Assembly: GCF_018860745.1 (NCBI RefSeq) | Contig: NZ_JAHKPY010000014.1 | Location: 1 to 64,000, forward strand | Reading direction: 5' to 3' | Length of the DNA: 64,000 nt | From: Zobellia uliginosa | GTDB taxonomy: Bacteria > Bacteroidota > Bacteroidia > Flavobacteriales > Flavobacteriaceae | Shown here: positions 1-9,853 of the stretch, piece after piece | How positions within the stretch are numbered: the stretch's first letter is position 1 | Layout: every line of letters starts with the position of its first letter | The notes under the pieces: generated by a model | Databases searched by the model: none | What the model saw: the letters and a program-made list of their open reading frames with translations, nothing else | Told to the model about the DNA's origin: nothing | Made by a program: the position numbers and the translations under genes

Positions 1-1370
1 TCGAAGGTATGCGACGGATTCAATTCGTCAGATCCGTTACCGTCCTTGAAATCCCAGGAATACGCCGTTACGCCCTTATCATCCGTTGAAGCGCTACCCG
101 TAAAGGCAACTGCCAACGGAACTGTCCCTGAAGTTGTATTCGTACTTACTTTAGCTATTGGTGCAATATTTGACGGACCTGTTACCTTTATAATTATAAC
201 ATCTAAAGCTGATATCCCCTCTTCGTCTTTTACCAATAAGGTAACTTCGTAATTGCCGGCCTCTACAAAGGTATGCTCAGTATCTACGGTACTAGCCGTT
301 TGACCATCTTTAAAATCCCAGGCATATGAAACGATAGCCTTGTCATCAGATGAATCTATAGCATTAAAAGAAACTTTTAAAGGAGCTTCACCATTGATTG
401 GGGAACCGTTGGCAACTGCCACAGGAGATTTATTTATTGGAAATGGAGAACTAGGAAGCGGATCAATATTTGTATCCGTATTATCTTCCTCTGGACCGGA
501 CTCCTGCTCTCCTACTATAACGGAAACCGATTCCGTGTTCGTAAGACCTTCGGCATCCGTGACCGTTAGCTCAACAGCATAAGTACCAGCGGTTTCGAAC
601 GTATGCGATGCATCCGACTGGTCCGAACCGTTACCGTCCTTGAAATCCCATGAATATCCCGTAACCCCAGTATCGTCAGTTGATCCGCTGCCCGTAAAGG
701 CAACCTCCAACGGAACCGTTCCTGATGTCTTGTCCGCACTCACTTTTGCAACCGGTGCGGTATTCTTTGATTCCACAGTGATGGAGACCGTTTCCGTATT
801 CGTCAGACCTTCCGCATCCGTAACCGTCAGCTCAACTTCATAAACACCTTCCGTTTCGAAGGTATGCGACGGGTTCGATTCGTCCGAACCGTTACCGTCC
901 TTGAAATCCCAGGAATACGCCGTTACGCCTTTATCATCCGTTGAACCGCTACCCGTAAATGCAATCGCCAATGGAAGCGTTCCAGAAGTCTTGTCCGCAC
1001 TCACCTTTGCGACCGGGGCAACGTTATCAGGGTTCTTTACAGTTATTATTATAACATCCAAATCAGAGATTCCTTCTTCATCTTTTGTAATCAAGGTCAC
1101 TTCGTAAATACCAGCTTTATCAAAAGTATGCTCAGTTTCTATTGTGCCAGCCGTGTTACCATCTTTAAAATCCCAAGCATATGAGACGATCGCTTTGTCA
1201 TCTGAAGAATCCATAGCATAAAAAGAAACCTTTAAAGGAGCCTTACCATTAATGGGTGATCCATTGGCAACGGCCACAGGGGATTCATTCTTGGGGAATG
1301 GAGAGCTTGGAAGAACATCTACATTCGTATCGGTATTATCTTGTTCTGAACCGGAATCCTGCTCCTCTTG
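1..1370 (-). repeat. Higher-order coding repeat: acidic linker plus PKD block, duplicated
   Basis: Two PKD types alternate. Type B carries SPVAVANGSPING and SSDDKAIVSYAWDF; type A carries APVAKVSADKTSG and TDDKGVTAYSWDFKDG. The order from the N-terminal side is linker-B-A-A-linker-B-A. The linkers DNTDTNVDVLPSSPFP and DNTDTNIDPLPSSPFP are near-identical and about 850 bp apart. A whole linker-plus-three-PKD unit has therefore been duplicated within the gene. Confidence 0.8.
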
Positions 1371-2408
1371 AGTCGTTTCTTCTACCTCCTCAGTTGAAGG
1401 AGTTTCCTTTTGCCCGTCTGAACCATTATCTTGGCCTTCATCTGTCTCTACTACAGGTTCCTCTCCACTATTAGTATCATCTTCTTCCTCTTTAGTTATG
1501 GGAGTCTCTTCTTGAGAATCAGTTTCTGTTTCTTCTACGGGCGTCTCTTCTGAATCTCCTTCTGCTTTATCTTCAGTCTCTTCTACTTCATCATTTGTAG
1601 GTACCTCTTCTTCCTCATCATTTTCCTCATCCCTTGTAACATCGTTATTTTCCTCAACTACTACATCGTCAGTAGTATCTACGTTTACCTCTTCAGGTTC
1701 TGGTAAATACGGAACAATCTCTTCTGTGCCTACGGGTACTTCATAAGTTATAACCAAACTACTACCCTCTTGAGTCTTATGTTCTTTTGAAGCAAAGGCA
1801 AAATCATCACCATCTTTATGATCCAGTATAAATGTAAAAGGTTCAAGTTCTAAATGGTCGACATCCAAATCTATAGAAACCTCGGCACCAATAATATATT
1901 CTTGTTTGGTTTCACCGATTAACACACCTGTATCTGGAGCAGATTTTTCAGTTAGGTTAGTTTCAGACCAATCACTTGATTCTCCCTTATAAACATCAAC
2001 TTCTCCACTTCCATCATCCGCGTTAATAACAAACATTAAGGCTGCGGTGGTGATTGAACCACCTATAGAATCTATGGGACTGAAATCAAACATTAAATAA
2101 CTTGTCCGCTCTTCTTCTTCCAATCTTATGATTGGTTCATTGTACCCCTTCCCGTTTTGAAGATAAGCATCATGTATAGGATAAAGAACAAGTGATCTAA
2201 TTTCAGTTTCTATTACAACCGAATCTTTAATCTGACCATCTAATTGGTCATCAACAGTTTCTTCCTGCTCAATAACTGGGCTGCCCTTATCTTTGACAAC
2301 GGCATCCCTTAAAGAATCTGTATCCTTGGTACACGCAAGATTTAATAAAAATGTTATTCCTACAAAACACAAAAAATAGGACAAAGTCCGTTTGGGGATG
2401 AAATTCAT
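1..2408 (-). CDS. PKD-repeat surface lipoprotein with DNRLRE/CBM96-like domain (3' end outside window)
   Basis: The frame is open from ATG at 2408 down to the left edge, so the C terminus is missing. About 802 residues are visible. The N terminus is a lipoprotein signal ending in LNLAC with the lipid-accepting Cys at about residue 26. Residues about 70-225 look like a DNRLRE/CBM96-type beta domain (YLMFDFSPI, SSDWSETNLTEKSAPD). Residues about 225-368 are an acidic Glu/Asp/Thr-rich linker. From about 370 onward there are tandem PKD domains with YSWDFKDG and HTFE motifs. CBM96-type domains are known to bind alginate-like glycans in some lyases, so a role in glycan binding at the cell surface is plausible. 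A catalytic domain may lie beyond the edge. The neighbouring lyase and polysaccharide locus support a polysaccharide role, but substrate and enzymatic activity are not shown. Confidence 0.85.
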   Translation of the reverse strand, partial: MNFIPKRTLSYFLCFVGITFLLNLACTKDTDSLRDAVVKDKGSPVIEQEETVDDQLDGQIKDSVVIETEIRSLVLYPIHDAYLQNGKGYNEPIIRLEEEERTSYLMFDFSPIDSIGGSITTAALMFVINADDGSGEVDVYKGESSDWSETNLTEKSAPDTGVLIGETKQEYIIGAEVSIDLDVDHLELEPFTFILDHKDGDDFAFASKEHKTQEGSSLVITYEVPVGTEEIVPYLPEPEEVNVDTTDDVVVEENNDVTRDEENDEEEEVPTNDEVEETEDKAEGDSEETPVEETETDSQEETPITKEEEDDTNSGEEPVVETDEGQDNGSDGQKETPSTEEVEETTQEEQDSGSEQDNTDTNVDVLPSSPFPKNESPVAVANGSPINGKAPLKVSFYAMDSSDDKAIVSYAWDFKDGNTAGTIETEHTFDKAGIYEVTLITKDEEGISDLDVIIITVKNPDNVAPVAKVSADKTSGTLPLAIAFTGSGSTDDKGVTAYSWDFKDGNGSDESNPSHTFETEGVYEVELTVTDAEGLTNTETVSITVESKNTAPVAKVSADKTSGTVPLEVAFTGSGSTDDTGVTGYSWDFKDGNGSDQSDASHTFETAGTYAVELTVTDAEGLTNTESVSVIVGEQESGPEEDNTDTNIDPLPSSPFPINKSPVAVANGSPINGEAPLKVSFNAIDSSDDKAIVSYAWDFKDGQTASTVDTEHTFVEAGNYEVTLLVKDEEGISALDVIIIKVTGPSNIAPIAKVSTNTTSGTVPLAVAFTGSASTDDKGVTAYSWDFKDGNGSDELNPSHTF

Positions 2409-2534
2409 AAATTATCCTATTGGGGCAGGTTTTAAAAATTTTCTCTATAAACTCGAGCTATATACGTTGCCAAATTACAATTTGGTCGACGAAGTATGCA
2501 AAAAAAACGATGAAACACACTTTTTAGTGTAAAA

Positions 2535-2560
2535 TGGTACAATAAGTTTTTTTTGTACCA
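2535..2560. promoter_or_regulatory. Inverted repeat TGGTACA/TGTACCA in the 2409-2822 gap
   Basis: The 414-bp gap between the PKD lipoprotein and the lyase gene holds no credible gene. It contains perfect 7-nt arms at 2535-2541 and 2554-2560 around a T-rich 12-nt loop. It lies about 130 bp upstream of the PKD lipoprotein start. It could be an operator or a weak hairpin; nothing else in the gap is assignable. Confidence 0.3.
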
Positions 2561-2822
2561 CGATGAACCGCCTCAAAAAGGATTAGATTTTAGAAAAGAA
2601 TCTTCATTTAATTTCCTTGAGTAACCAATAGAATTTTACACGAACCTCTGCTTCTGAAATAGCAGTATAATTTAATTTATAATAGTAGATAAAATATATT
2701 AGTTTGCCTACATGCCAAGCAAAACAGATATAGTTATATGAACAAAAAAAAGATTATCTAGATTACATTAGATTAAGTCATATTCCTAGATAAGAATTCA
2801 CTACTTAGAAGTTTTTTATAAA

Positions 2823-3908
2823 CTAATCGGGAGCTACAAGTGTGTATGAGTCATCACCGTATTCAGGGTCACCCGGTCTCCTCATAATTGTTCGTAAGGT
2901 ACCTATAGAAGTATTTATTTCCGAAATACCTCTTTGGTTGGATACCGCAACATTCCCCTCATCTTGCCAACGCCATTTATATACACCAATTTTCCAATAC
3001 CCTCCGTAAGGTTTTTCTACATAAACTGTTCGTTCTTGTTTCCTATATATTTTTTTACCATCAACCCATACCTCATAAAGCCCATTACTTTCATCTCCCC
3101 ACACAAGGTGTATTACAATTTTCAGCGTCTGCCCAGCTCTAGGCACTACACCTACAGGAGTGAATTTACCCTCAGCAGAAAGAGAATTATTAACTACAAA
3201 CAATTCCCCAACAGGATTGAGACTACCGTTATAATTAGTAGGCCCTAACTGAATACTGGTCATAGGGTTGGAAGGTATACTAAAACTACCATGCGTCTGC
3301 CAAAGAATCCAAGGTAATTCATCCGCTACATAACCATCCTCAAACTTATAATCAAACCCCCACCATTGTTCGGTACCTATAGGATAATCAACATCTGAAG
3401 GATGCTCCCTAATTTCTGCTCGATAATTATAATCAGAACCGCATTCTTCTGATGCTACTGGACTAATAGGATTTACCTGAAATTGTACACGACCACCTGA
3501 ACTCTTTACCATGTTTGAACTGCAATGACTACTAACGAATAACTTATAATCGTCAAAAAAACCATCACTAGGTATATTTATATCACCCCAACACCATACC
3601 TTCGCCCCAGCCTCCGTAGCAGAACTGCTTCCTGTTGAACATGGAATATTGCTGACTTTGTTAGAACTTTGGTCTGCCGGAAGAACATTACTACTAGCTT
3701 CAGTAGAATCTGTTTCTGTCTCGGATTTCTTTTCAGCTTCCGATTTTTGGACAATCACAGGCATTTGATCAGATGATATTTCTGAAGGCTCCTGATTTAA
3801 AACCACGGCATCCGGCAATAAATCTTCATCAGAACAGGAGAATGACAATATTAAGAATAAGGCTATAAACACTTGATTTTTAAAGATTGTAACGGTTAAG
3901 TATCTCAT
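2823..3908 (-). CDS. Polysaccharide lyase lipoprotein, heparin-lyase-I-like (PF14099-type) fold
   Basis: This 361-aa protein has a lipoprotein signal ending in LSFSC (Cys at about 25), so it is probably surface or periplasm anchored. A Ser/Asp/Glu-rich spacer runs to about residue 90. The rest resembles the concanavalin-like jelly-roll of heparin-lyase-I-type polysaccharide lyases: YRAEIRE at about 144-150, WWGFDYKF, WILWQTHG, and a C-terminal YEVWVDGKKI strand. Such enzymes cleave uronic-acid glycosidic bonds by beta-elimination. It lies next to a PKD/CBM96-like lipoprotein on the same strand and just before an exopolysaccharide locus, so it may trim or release that polymer. The exact PL family and the substrate are inferred. 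Confidence 0.65.
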   Translation of the reverse strand: MRYLTVTIFKNQVFIALFLILSFSCSDEDLLPDAVVLNQEPSEISSDQMPVIVQKSEAEKKSETETDSTEASSNVLPADQSSNKVSNIPCSTGSSSATEAGAKVWCWGDINIPSDGFFDDYKLFVSSHCSSNMVKSSGGRVQFQVNPISPVASEECGSDYNYRAEIREHPSDVDYPIGTEQWWGFDYKFEDGYVADELPWILWQTHGSFSIPSNPMTSIQLGPTNYNGSLNPVGELFVVNNSLSAEGKFTPVGVVPRAGQTLKIVIHLVWGDESNGLYEVWVDGKKIYRKQERTVYVEKPYGGYWKIGVYKWRWQDEGNVAVSNQRGISEINTSIGTLRTIMRRPGDPEYGDDSYTLVAPD

Positions 3909-4374
3909 AATTTAGGCTTAGGGAAGAAAGAATTCATACCCTAAACGTTAATTACGTTTAGATGTTTATTTTTTTCGATGAAAGACACCATTTCCCTCCA
4001 AAAAAAATGAAGGTCTTAATTTTTATCGATAAACGGTATATTTCAAAAAAATAATTTAAGTTTTTTATCTTAAAAATGCCCGTAGAGATCTAGCCTCTTT
4101 AGATTTAAAATACTACTTTGTAAACTTTTCAATTACAAAATCCGTATACAATGTGGCAAGACGTTCAAATTGTTTGGCCGAAACTAAGAATGAAACCATT
4201 TATTATGAACATCCAACCAAATTATTGAATTACATAGTAACGCGAAAGTTAATCTCCTTTTTTTCAACTATTTCCTATTTACTTTAGCCATTGTCTCAAT
4301 GACATTATCTTTCTTTGCAAAAAAATTCAGATTTGATTCTCAAATAAACTTCAATCTACTAAAACACGACAACC
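3909..4374. other. 466-bp divergent intergenic region
   Basis: This gap separates the leftward lyase gene from the rightward MBOAT gene, so it should hold both promoters. It is very AT-rich with no ORF of note. I found no perfect TAnnTTTG box and no strong hairpin. Confidence 0.5.
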
Positions 4375-5763
4375 TTGCTCTTTAATTCGATTGAATTTTT
4401 AGTATTCTTACCAATAGTTTTCATACTCTATTGGTTTGTTTTCAACAAAAATCTTAAACTACAAAATGCATTAATACTCGTAAGTTCCTATGTATTTTAT
4501 GGTTGGTGGGATTACAGATTCTTATCTTTAATCTTAATATCTACTGTAGTTGATTATTTTATTGGTCTTAACCTTGATAAAAGAAATAACATTAACCAAA
4601 GAAAATTACTCCTTTGGAGTTCTATGCTATTTAATCTAGGTGTTTTAGGTTTTTTTAAGTACTACAACTTTTTCATAGATTCTTTCATAAACTTATTTCA
4701 AACTTTAGGTTATGAAATTAATAGTGTTTGGACACTAAATATTTTGTTGCCGGTAGGTATTTCATTCTATACCTTTCAAACAATGTCTTATTCAATTGAT
4801 ATTTACCAAAGAAAACTCAAGCCTACTAAAAATTTTATAGCTTTTGCATCATTTGTTTCTTTTTTTCCGCAACTCGTTGCTGGACCAATAGAAAAAGCAC
4901 ACAATTTTCTTCCTCAATTTCTTTATAGAAGAACTCTAAAGTTAGTCGATTTTAAATCAGGATTATTTCTTATAGCATTCGGCTTATTTAAAAAAATAGC
5001 CGTCGCGGATAATGTTGCAGTGATTGTAGATCGGTTTTATTCCAACAGTGCATTTGAGTCTGTAAATACAACTTTTACAATTATAGCCATTGTCCTTTAC
5101 TCAATTCAGATTTATTGTGACTTTAGTGGTTATACTGATATTGCGATAGGTATAGCAAAACTTTTCGGGTTCAACCTAATGGATAATTTTGAACGTCCGT
5201 ATTTCGCTAAGAATCCTATTCAATTTTGGCGCCGTTGGCACATTTCACTTTCTACATGGTTTAGAGATTATGTTTTTATACCATTAGGAGGCTCGAGAGT
5301 GTCACATTTCAAAACAATGACCAATATTTTAATAGTTTTCTTGGTTAGCGGGTTGTGGCATGGTGCCAATTGGACTTTTGTAATTTGGGGTTTTGGCCAT
5401 TTTTTAATTTATCTTTTGTCCGATAGCTTTATTAAACAAATTCCTATAAAGTTGCCCCGCATAATAAGTGGAATTTTAACCTTTGCAGCAGTTTCCTTAT
5501 TATGGGTTTTCTTTAGATCACAAACCATCCACGAGGCTTATACTGTATTGGATAATTTGTTATTGTTTAATTTTTACAATATGCCATTTAGCCGATTCGA
5601 CTTCTTACAAGTCCTTTTACTCTCATTTACCTTGCTTATTTCGGATATTTTAATAGAAAAAAATAAACTTCCGCATAATATGTTTACAACAATTATTTAT
5701 ATTATGTTGGTAGTTATTTTTGGAAACTTTAACTCCAACTCATTTATTTATTTTCAGTTTTAA
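4375..5763 (+). CDS. MBOAT-family O-acyltransferase (AlgI-like)
   Basis: This 462-aa polytopic membrane protein is of the MBOAT family and is about the length of AlgI, PatA or DltB-like proteins. The TTG start gives MLFNSIEFLVFLPIVFILYW, the classic N terminus of the family. Conserved motifs are FWRRWHISLSTWFRDYV (His about 289) and VSGLWHGANWTF, holding the catalytic His at about 329. These proteins move acyl groups, usually acetyl, across the inner membrane for polysaccharide O-acetylation. Its stop overlaps the next start as TAATG, so the SGNH-like partner is translationally coupled. Linkage to the AlgD-like gene makes acetylation of a uronic-acid exopolysaccharide the likely job; the substrate is inferred. 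Confidence 0.9.
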   Translation: MLFNSIEFLVFLPIVFILYWFVFNKNLKLQNALILVSSYVFYGWWDYRFLSLILISTVVDYFIGLNLDKRNNINQRKLLLWSSMLFNLGVLGFFKYYNFFIDSFINLFQTLGYEINSVWTLNILLPVGISFYTFQTMSYSIDIYQRKLKPTKNFIAFASFVSFFPQLVAGPIEKAHNFLPQFLYRRTLKLVDFKSGLFLIAFGLFKKIAVADNVAVIVDRFYSNSAFESVNTTFTIIAIVLYSIQIYCDFSGYTDIAIGIAKLFGFNLMDNFERPYFAKNPIQFWRRWHISLSTWFRDYVFIPLGGSRVSHFKTMTNILIVFLVSGLWHGANWTFVIWGFGHFLIYLLSDSFIKQIPIKLPRIISGILTFAAVSLLWVFFRSQTIHEAYTVLDNLLLFNFYNMPFSRFDFLQVLLLSFTLLISDILIEKNKLPHNMFTTIIYIMLVVIFGNFNSNSFIYFQF

Positions 5764-6593
5764 TGAAAAATAGCCTAATATATTTTGGAATATTCTTGGC
5801 ACTGCTATTTGCTTTTGACAAGGTTCTTGCATATACACTAGATTTTATAATAGATCATTCAGATTTTAGATACGTAAACCTATTTCATGAAGAACCTGAC
5901 ATTTATGTTGTTGGAAACTCAAGAGCTGTCTATGCCGTTTGCGAAAGTGAGTTCGACAAAAAATACGATTTAGACATTTTAAATATTTCATTTACTAGGT
6001 TGAGCGCTGAAAGCATTCAGTATCTAACATCTTATGTGAACAAGGATAAGTTGTTGTTAATTGAAGTCTCTCCTTTTTTAAGTCAGAATATAAAAGAAAA
6101 AGGGACTATCTCCCCAATATTCAATTCAATTAAAGGCTTACGGAATAATGATGATGATAAGAATATTTTGGAAAAATTCTTCAAGAGCTTTAATTTTAAT
6201 AATCGTGCAACCCTTCGCCTTTTTTATCATTTATTTAAAACTGATAAAAACTGGGTACAAAACAGAGAAATCAACCCTTCCATAATTGAAAAATTAAAAA
6301 ATACTTCTCCCCATGAATTACATCTAACAGAAGAATTTTTTAGATATCAAGAAATATTAGAAGAGGAAAATTACAGTTACGTATTTTTTCACGCTCCCTA
6401 TCACCCCATTGCACTATCAAAAATAAAAAATTTAACGTCGGTCCATCGTAAGTTAGACTCTTTAACCCACAATAAATTTATTGATTTGACAGATTTGTTA
6501 CATGATGACAAATACTTTGCCGATGGTATTCATACCAACTATAAAGCTACTGATTTAATTCATAAAAATCTATTAGAACATATAAAACCATAA
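5763..6593 (+). CDS. SGNH/AlgJ-like O-acetylation partner protein
   Basis: This 276-aa protein starts at the ATG within TAATG at the MBOAT stop. Residues about 5-30 form a single membrane anchor or signal. The body has SGNH-hydrolase-like elements: VVGNSRAVYAV with the candidate nucleophile Ser at 53, and a C-terminal DGIHTN with Asp254 and His257. This pattern resembles AlgJ/AlgX/DltD-type partners that take acyl groups from an MBOAT protein and place them on the glycan. Sequence similarity to any named member is low, so the role rests on the motif pair and the overlapping operon. Confidence 0.65.
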   Translation: MKNSLIYFGIFLALLFAFDKVLAYTLDFIIDHSDFRYVNLFHEEPDIYVVGNSRAVYAVCESEFDKKYDLDILNISFTRLSAESIQYLTSYVNKDKLLLIEVSPFLSQNIKEKGTISPIFNSIKGLRNNDDDKNILEKFFKSFNFNNRATLRLFYHLFKTDKNWVQNREINPSIIEKLKNTSPHELHLTEEFFRYQEILEEENYSYVFFHAPYHPIALSKIKNLTSVHRKLDSLTHNKFIDLTDLLHDDKYFADGIHTNYKATDLIHKNLLEHIKP

Positions 6594-6784
6594 TCATAAT
6601 ATAAAAGTAAAATGGACTTAATTTTAAGGTAAAGACAACCTTTCTGATAATATAGAAGCCTTTCAACCAAAAAAAATACATTTCATAGGGTTCTGAAGAA
6701 AAACTAAGAAGTAATCCATTATGAACCCTTAAATTTACTCATTGAACTCGCATTATATTTCAAACCAAAAAAAGAAATTTCCCC

Positions 6785-8743
6785 TTGCCAAAAAATAAAA
6801 AAGCAAATAGCCGTTTGTTATGGTACGCTAGAAGACTCCGGACCATGTCATTGCCAGAATTTCTCTATAGAATACGTACAGCCTTAAAAAAGAAAAAAGA
6901 CAAACATACCAAAATAGGATATTTACCTAAAGGAACTATTGACCATCTCCCCAAGAATCTTCTTTTTCTTCCTAAAGAAATAAAAGTTGTTGAGCCAAAA
7001 GATTACTCTATTTTTGGAAATACGCTCAATTATCAAAATTCTATAAACTGGCATTACGACATTTCAAATAAAAAACAGTTTCCAAAAGATTATTCTTTTG
7101 ACATTGATACGCGTAGCGGTAAAAACGGTAATGTAAAAATTGTTTGGGAAATAAATCGCATGCAATATTTGACACATATTTGTCTTAAGTTCATACAAAC
7201 CAGCGAATCAAGATATTTAAACCAATTTATTGAAATAATTGAGAGTTGGAAAAAAGCAAATCCTTATTTAGAAGGTGTAAACTGGTACTCTAACATTGAG
7301 GTCAACATTAGAATTATTAATTGGGTTGCCTGTTGGGAAATTTTAAATGTTAACGATCTTATTGTTCAAAACCATTCTTTTAAACTGTTCGTAGAGACTA
7401 CTTGGCTTCCACTAATTGAATTACACGCACAGCATGCCTATCGCTATGAATCCAAATATTCCTCTTCAAATAATCATTTAATAGCAGAAGCTAGCGGGCT
7501 TTTCATTGCAGGATGTTTTTGGTCTTTTAAAGACTCTCCTAAATGGATAAAAAAAGGACAACATATTTTAGAACGTGAAATCATAAAACAACATTCTGAA
7601 AATGGTATAAATAAGGAAGAAGCGTCCGAATACATTCAATTCATTACCGATTTCTTTATGTTAGCATTATTAATAGGTGAACGCTCAGGTCATAGCTTTA
7701 GCAAAGGTTACCAAGAGACCTTAAAAAAAATTTTTCTCTATATCCATCATATGATGGATATGTCTGGAAATGTACCTTATTACGGTGACGACGATGATGG
7801 AAAAGTACTGTCTTTAAATATAGACGTATACAATGATAATTTTAAGTCATTGCTTACAACAGCAGCTATACTATTCAATGATTCTATATTTAAAAATAAA
7901 GAAAGTGTTTTTGACTTAAAAAACAGAATCTTATTTGGTCAAGAAGGAGAAACAATATTTAATTCATTATCCACTGAAGAGGTTACTACTGAAACCAAAT
8001 TATACGAAAATGAAGGGCATTTTCTGATTAAAAAAAGAAATGGAGAAGGCGAGGAGATATACTTACATGTAGATATTGCACCTCTAGGCTATCTATCTAT
8101 CGCAGCGCATGGTCATGCTGATGCCCTATCCTTTTTCCTGAATATTGATGGTAAACCTTACATTATTGACCCAGGCACATATACTTACCATTCATTTCCT
8201 GAATGGAGAGCCTACTTTAAAGGTACCTTAGCACATAATACCATTCGTGTAGATGGTATTGATCAAGCAGTGAATGGGGGGCCTTGCCTTTGGGTTGACC
8301 ACTATACCACCAAAGTATTACAAGTAGAGGACACCACCAGAGAAACGATACTAAAAGGATCGCATAACGGATATGAAAAATTAGGAGTAAAACATATAAG
8401 AACATACACCTTTGACAAGCTAGAAGAACGGATTACTATACATGACCAATTAAGTGTTCAAGACAATCAAACCCACTCATATGAATACCCTCTGCATTTT
8501 CATCCAGAAATAACTATAAACCAATTGTCTCCAAGTAAATTTAGTATTTCTCATCCTAAAAAAAGAAGTTTAATTATTGAACTTGACGAGCACTTGACTC
8601 CAAGTTTAGTTAAAGGAGGTGAAAAACCATTATTAGGATGGTTCTCTCCTTCATTTTTACAAAAACAGCCTACATCGGTACTATATAGTAAATTAGAAGT
8701 CAAAGGCAACGTAGAACTGGAAACGACCATATACCTAGCATAA
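6785..8743 (+). CDS. Heparinase II/III-family protein (uronate-polymer lyase-like)
   Basis: This 652-aa protein has an alpha-helical N-terminal domain (Hepar_II_III_N-type, about 30-380) and a C-terminal beta-rich heparinase II/III domain (about 400-640). The TTG start keeps the family N-terminal motif LLWYARRLRTMSLPEF; starting at the later ATG would cut through it. Visible landmarks are NNHLIAEASG at about 228 and AAHGHADALSFF with His442 and His444, followed by DPGTYTYH and LAHNTIRVDG. No signal peptide is obvious. Such proteins are common inside exopolysaccharide loci, where they may edit or clear misplaced polymer. The next glycosyltransferase starts one base after its stop. Lyase activity on this polymer is inferred. 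Confidence 0.8.
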   Translation: MPKNKKANSRLLWYARRLRTMSLPEFLYRIRTALKKKKDKHTKIGYLPKGTIDHLPKNLLFLPKEIKVVEPKDYSIFGNTLNYQNSINWHYDISNKKQFPKDYSFDIDTRSGKNGNVKIVWEINRMQYLTHICLKFIQTSESRYLNQFIEIIESWKKANPYLEGVNWYSNIEVNIRIINWVACWEILNVNDLIVQNHSFKLFVETTWLPLIELHAQHAYRYESKYSSSNNHLIAEASGLFIAGCFWSFKDSPKWIKKGQHILEREIIKQHSENGINKEEASEYIQFITDFFMLALLIGERSGHSFSKGYQETLKKIFLYIHHMMDMSGNVPYYGDDDDGKVLSLNIDVYNDNFKSLLTTAAILFNDSIFKNKESVFDLKNRILFGQEGETIFNSLSTEEVTTETKLYENEGHFLIKKRNGEGEEIYLHVDIAPLGYLSIAAHGHADALSFFLNIDGKPYIIDPGTYTYHSFPEWRAYFKGTLAHNTIRVDGIDQAVNGGPCLWVDHYTTKVLQVEDTTRETILKGSHNGYEKLGVKHIRTYTFDKLEERITIHDQLSVQDNQTHSYEYPLHFHPEITINQLSPSKFSISHPKKRSLIIELDEHLTPSLVKGGEKPLLGWFSPSFLQKQPTSVLYSKLEVKGNVELETTIYLA

Positions 8744-8744
8744 A

Positions 8745-9839
8745 ATGAAAAATAAAATACTTATACATGCTCCTAATCTTTCCACACCTGGCGGCAAACA
8801 AACCTACTTTGCCTCACTATTAGACCACTTTACTAGTGATATTGACTTTTTCTTTTATGGGGCACAAGGTAAGAAAGAAGGTAAGTTTAAAGTTTTAACA
8901 AGACTCTTTTCAGATTTTTGGAAGTTTTACCAAAAACTTAAAGAAAACAAGTATGACTTGGTTCATTTAAATCCTTCCATGAACATGAAGTCATTTTTCC
9001 GAGATAGTATTTTTGCGTTAATCTGTAGAATAACTGGAACTAAGATGACCATATTTTGGCATGGATGGCAATGGGAATTCGAAAAAAAGGTTACACAGCG
9101 GATTCTCCCTTATTTCCGCCTTACATTTGGTAAAGCGGACTCTATGATTGTTCTTGGAAAAGAATTTGCTGATCAACTAAAAAATTATGGATATAAAAAT
9201 CCAATTTTGCCAATAACCACGGTTGCCGACCCCATCTTCTTTAAGCTAAAGAATAAATTTGATGATTCTGATTACAAAAAAGTTTCCAAAAATGAAATAA
9301 CCCTTTTGTTTTTATCACGTATTGAGCGCGTAAAAGGTATCTACGAAGCTCTGGACAGTTTTGAAGCCTTACAACAAAGCTATACGAACATTAAGTTAAA
9401 AATAGCAGGTACTGGTGGTGAGCTAGCTGCTGCCGAAGCCTATATTAATAAGCGAGGCATACAGAATATTGAATTATTGGGCTGGATAACTGGTGAGGGT
9501 AAAGCTAAGGCATTTTATGAATCAGATATCTACTTACTTCCATCCTATCATGGCGAAGGTCTTCCCTGCTCGATTTTAGAAGCAATGGCCTCAGGCCTTC
9601 CTGTTATATCTACAGATGTAGGAGGTATCAAAGACTTCTTTGAAGACGGAAAAATGGGGTATTTAGTTCCAATGAAAGATCCAAAAAAAATAACCGAAAA
9701 GTTAACTCTTTTACTTGATAATACCGATGATATCAAAACCATGGGACAATACAATATAAGTTATGCTCATAACAGATTCACTCCTGAAAAAGTTAGTTAC
9801 GAACTAGAAAAAATCTATTGCAAATCAATTTCGCACTAA
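8745..9839 (+). CDS. Glycosyltransferase family 4
   Basis: This 364-aa GT-B glycosyltransferase has a glycine-rich N-terminal acceptor loop (LSTPGGKQT), a central LFLSRIERVKGIYEALD motif that starts the nucleotide-sugar-binding half, and the GT4 signature GEGLPCSILEAMASGLPVIS with the E-x7-E pair. It starts one base after the heparinase-like stop, so the two genes are co-transcribed and probably coupled. It should add one sugar to the lipid-linked repeat unit at the cytoplasmic face. Donor and acceptor cannot be read from the sequence. Confidence 0.88.
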   Translation: MKNKILIHAPNLSTPGGKQTYFASLLDHFTSDIDFFFYGAQGKKEGKFKVLTRLFSDFWKFYQKLKENKYDLVHLNPSMNMKSFFRDSIFALICRITGTKMTIFWHGWQWEFEKKVTQRILPYFRLTFGKADSMIVLGKEFADQLKNYGYKNPILPITTVADPIFFKLKNKFDDSDYKKVSKNEITLLFLSRIERVKGIYEALDSFEALQQSYTNIKLKIAGTGGELAAAEAYINKRGIQNIELLGWITGEGKAKAFYESDIYLLPSYHGEGLPCSILEAMASGLPVISTDVGGIKDFFEDGKMGYLVPMKDPKKITEKLTLLLDNTDDIKTMGQYNISYAHNRFTPEKVSYELEKIYCKSISH

Positions 9840-9853
9840 TAATTTAAACCAGT

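Noticed and set aside
46-1474. Plus-strand open frames of 67-80 codons repeated through this stretch
   Set aside because: They are antisense shadows of the PKD repeats on the minus strand, and their similarity to each other comes from the repeated PKD coding sequence.
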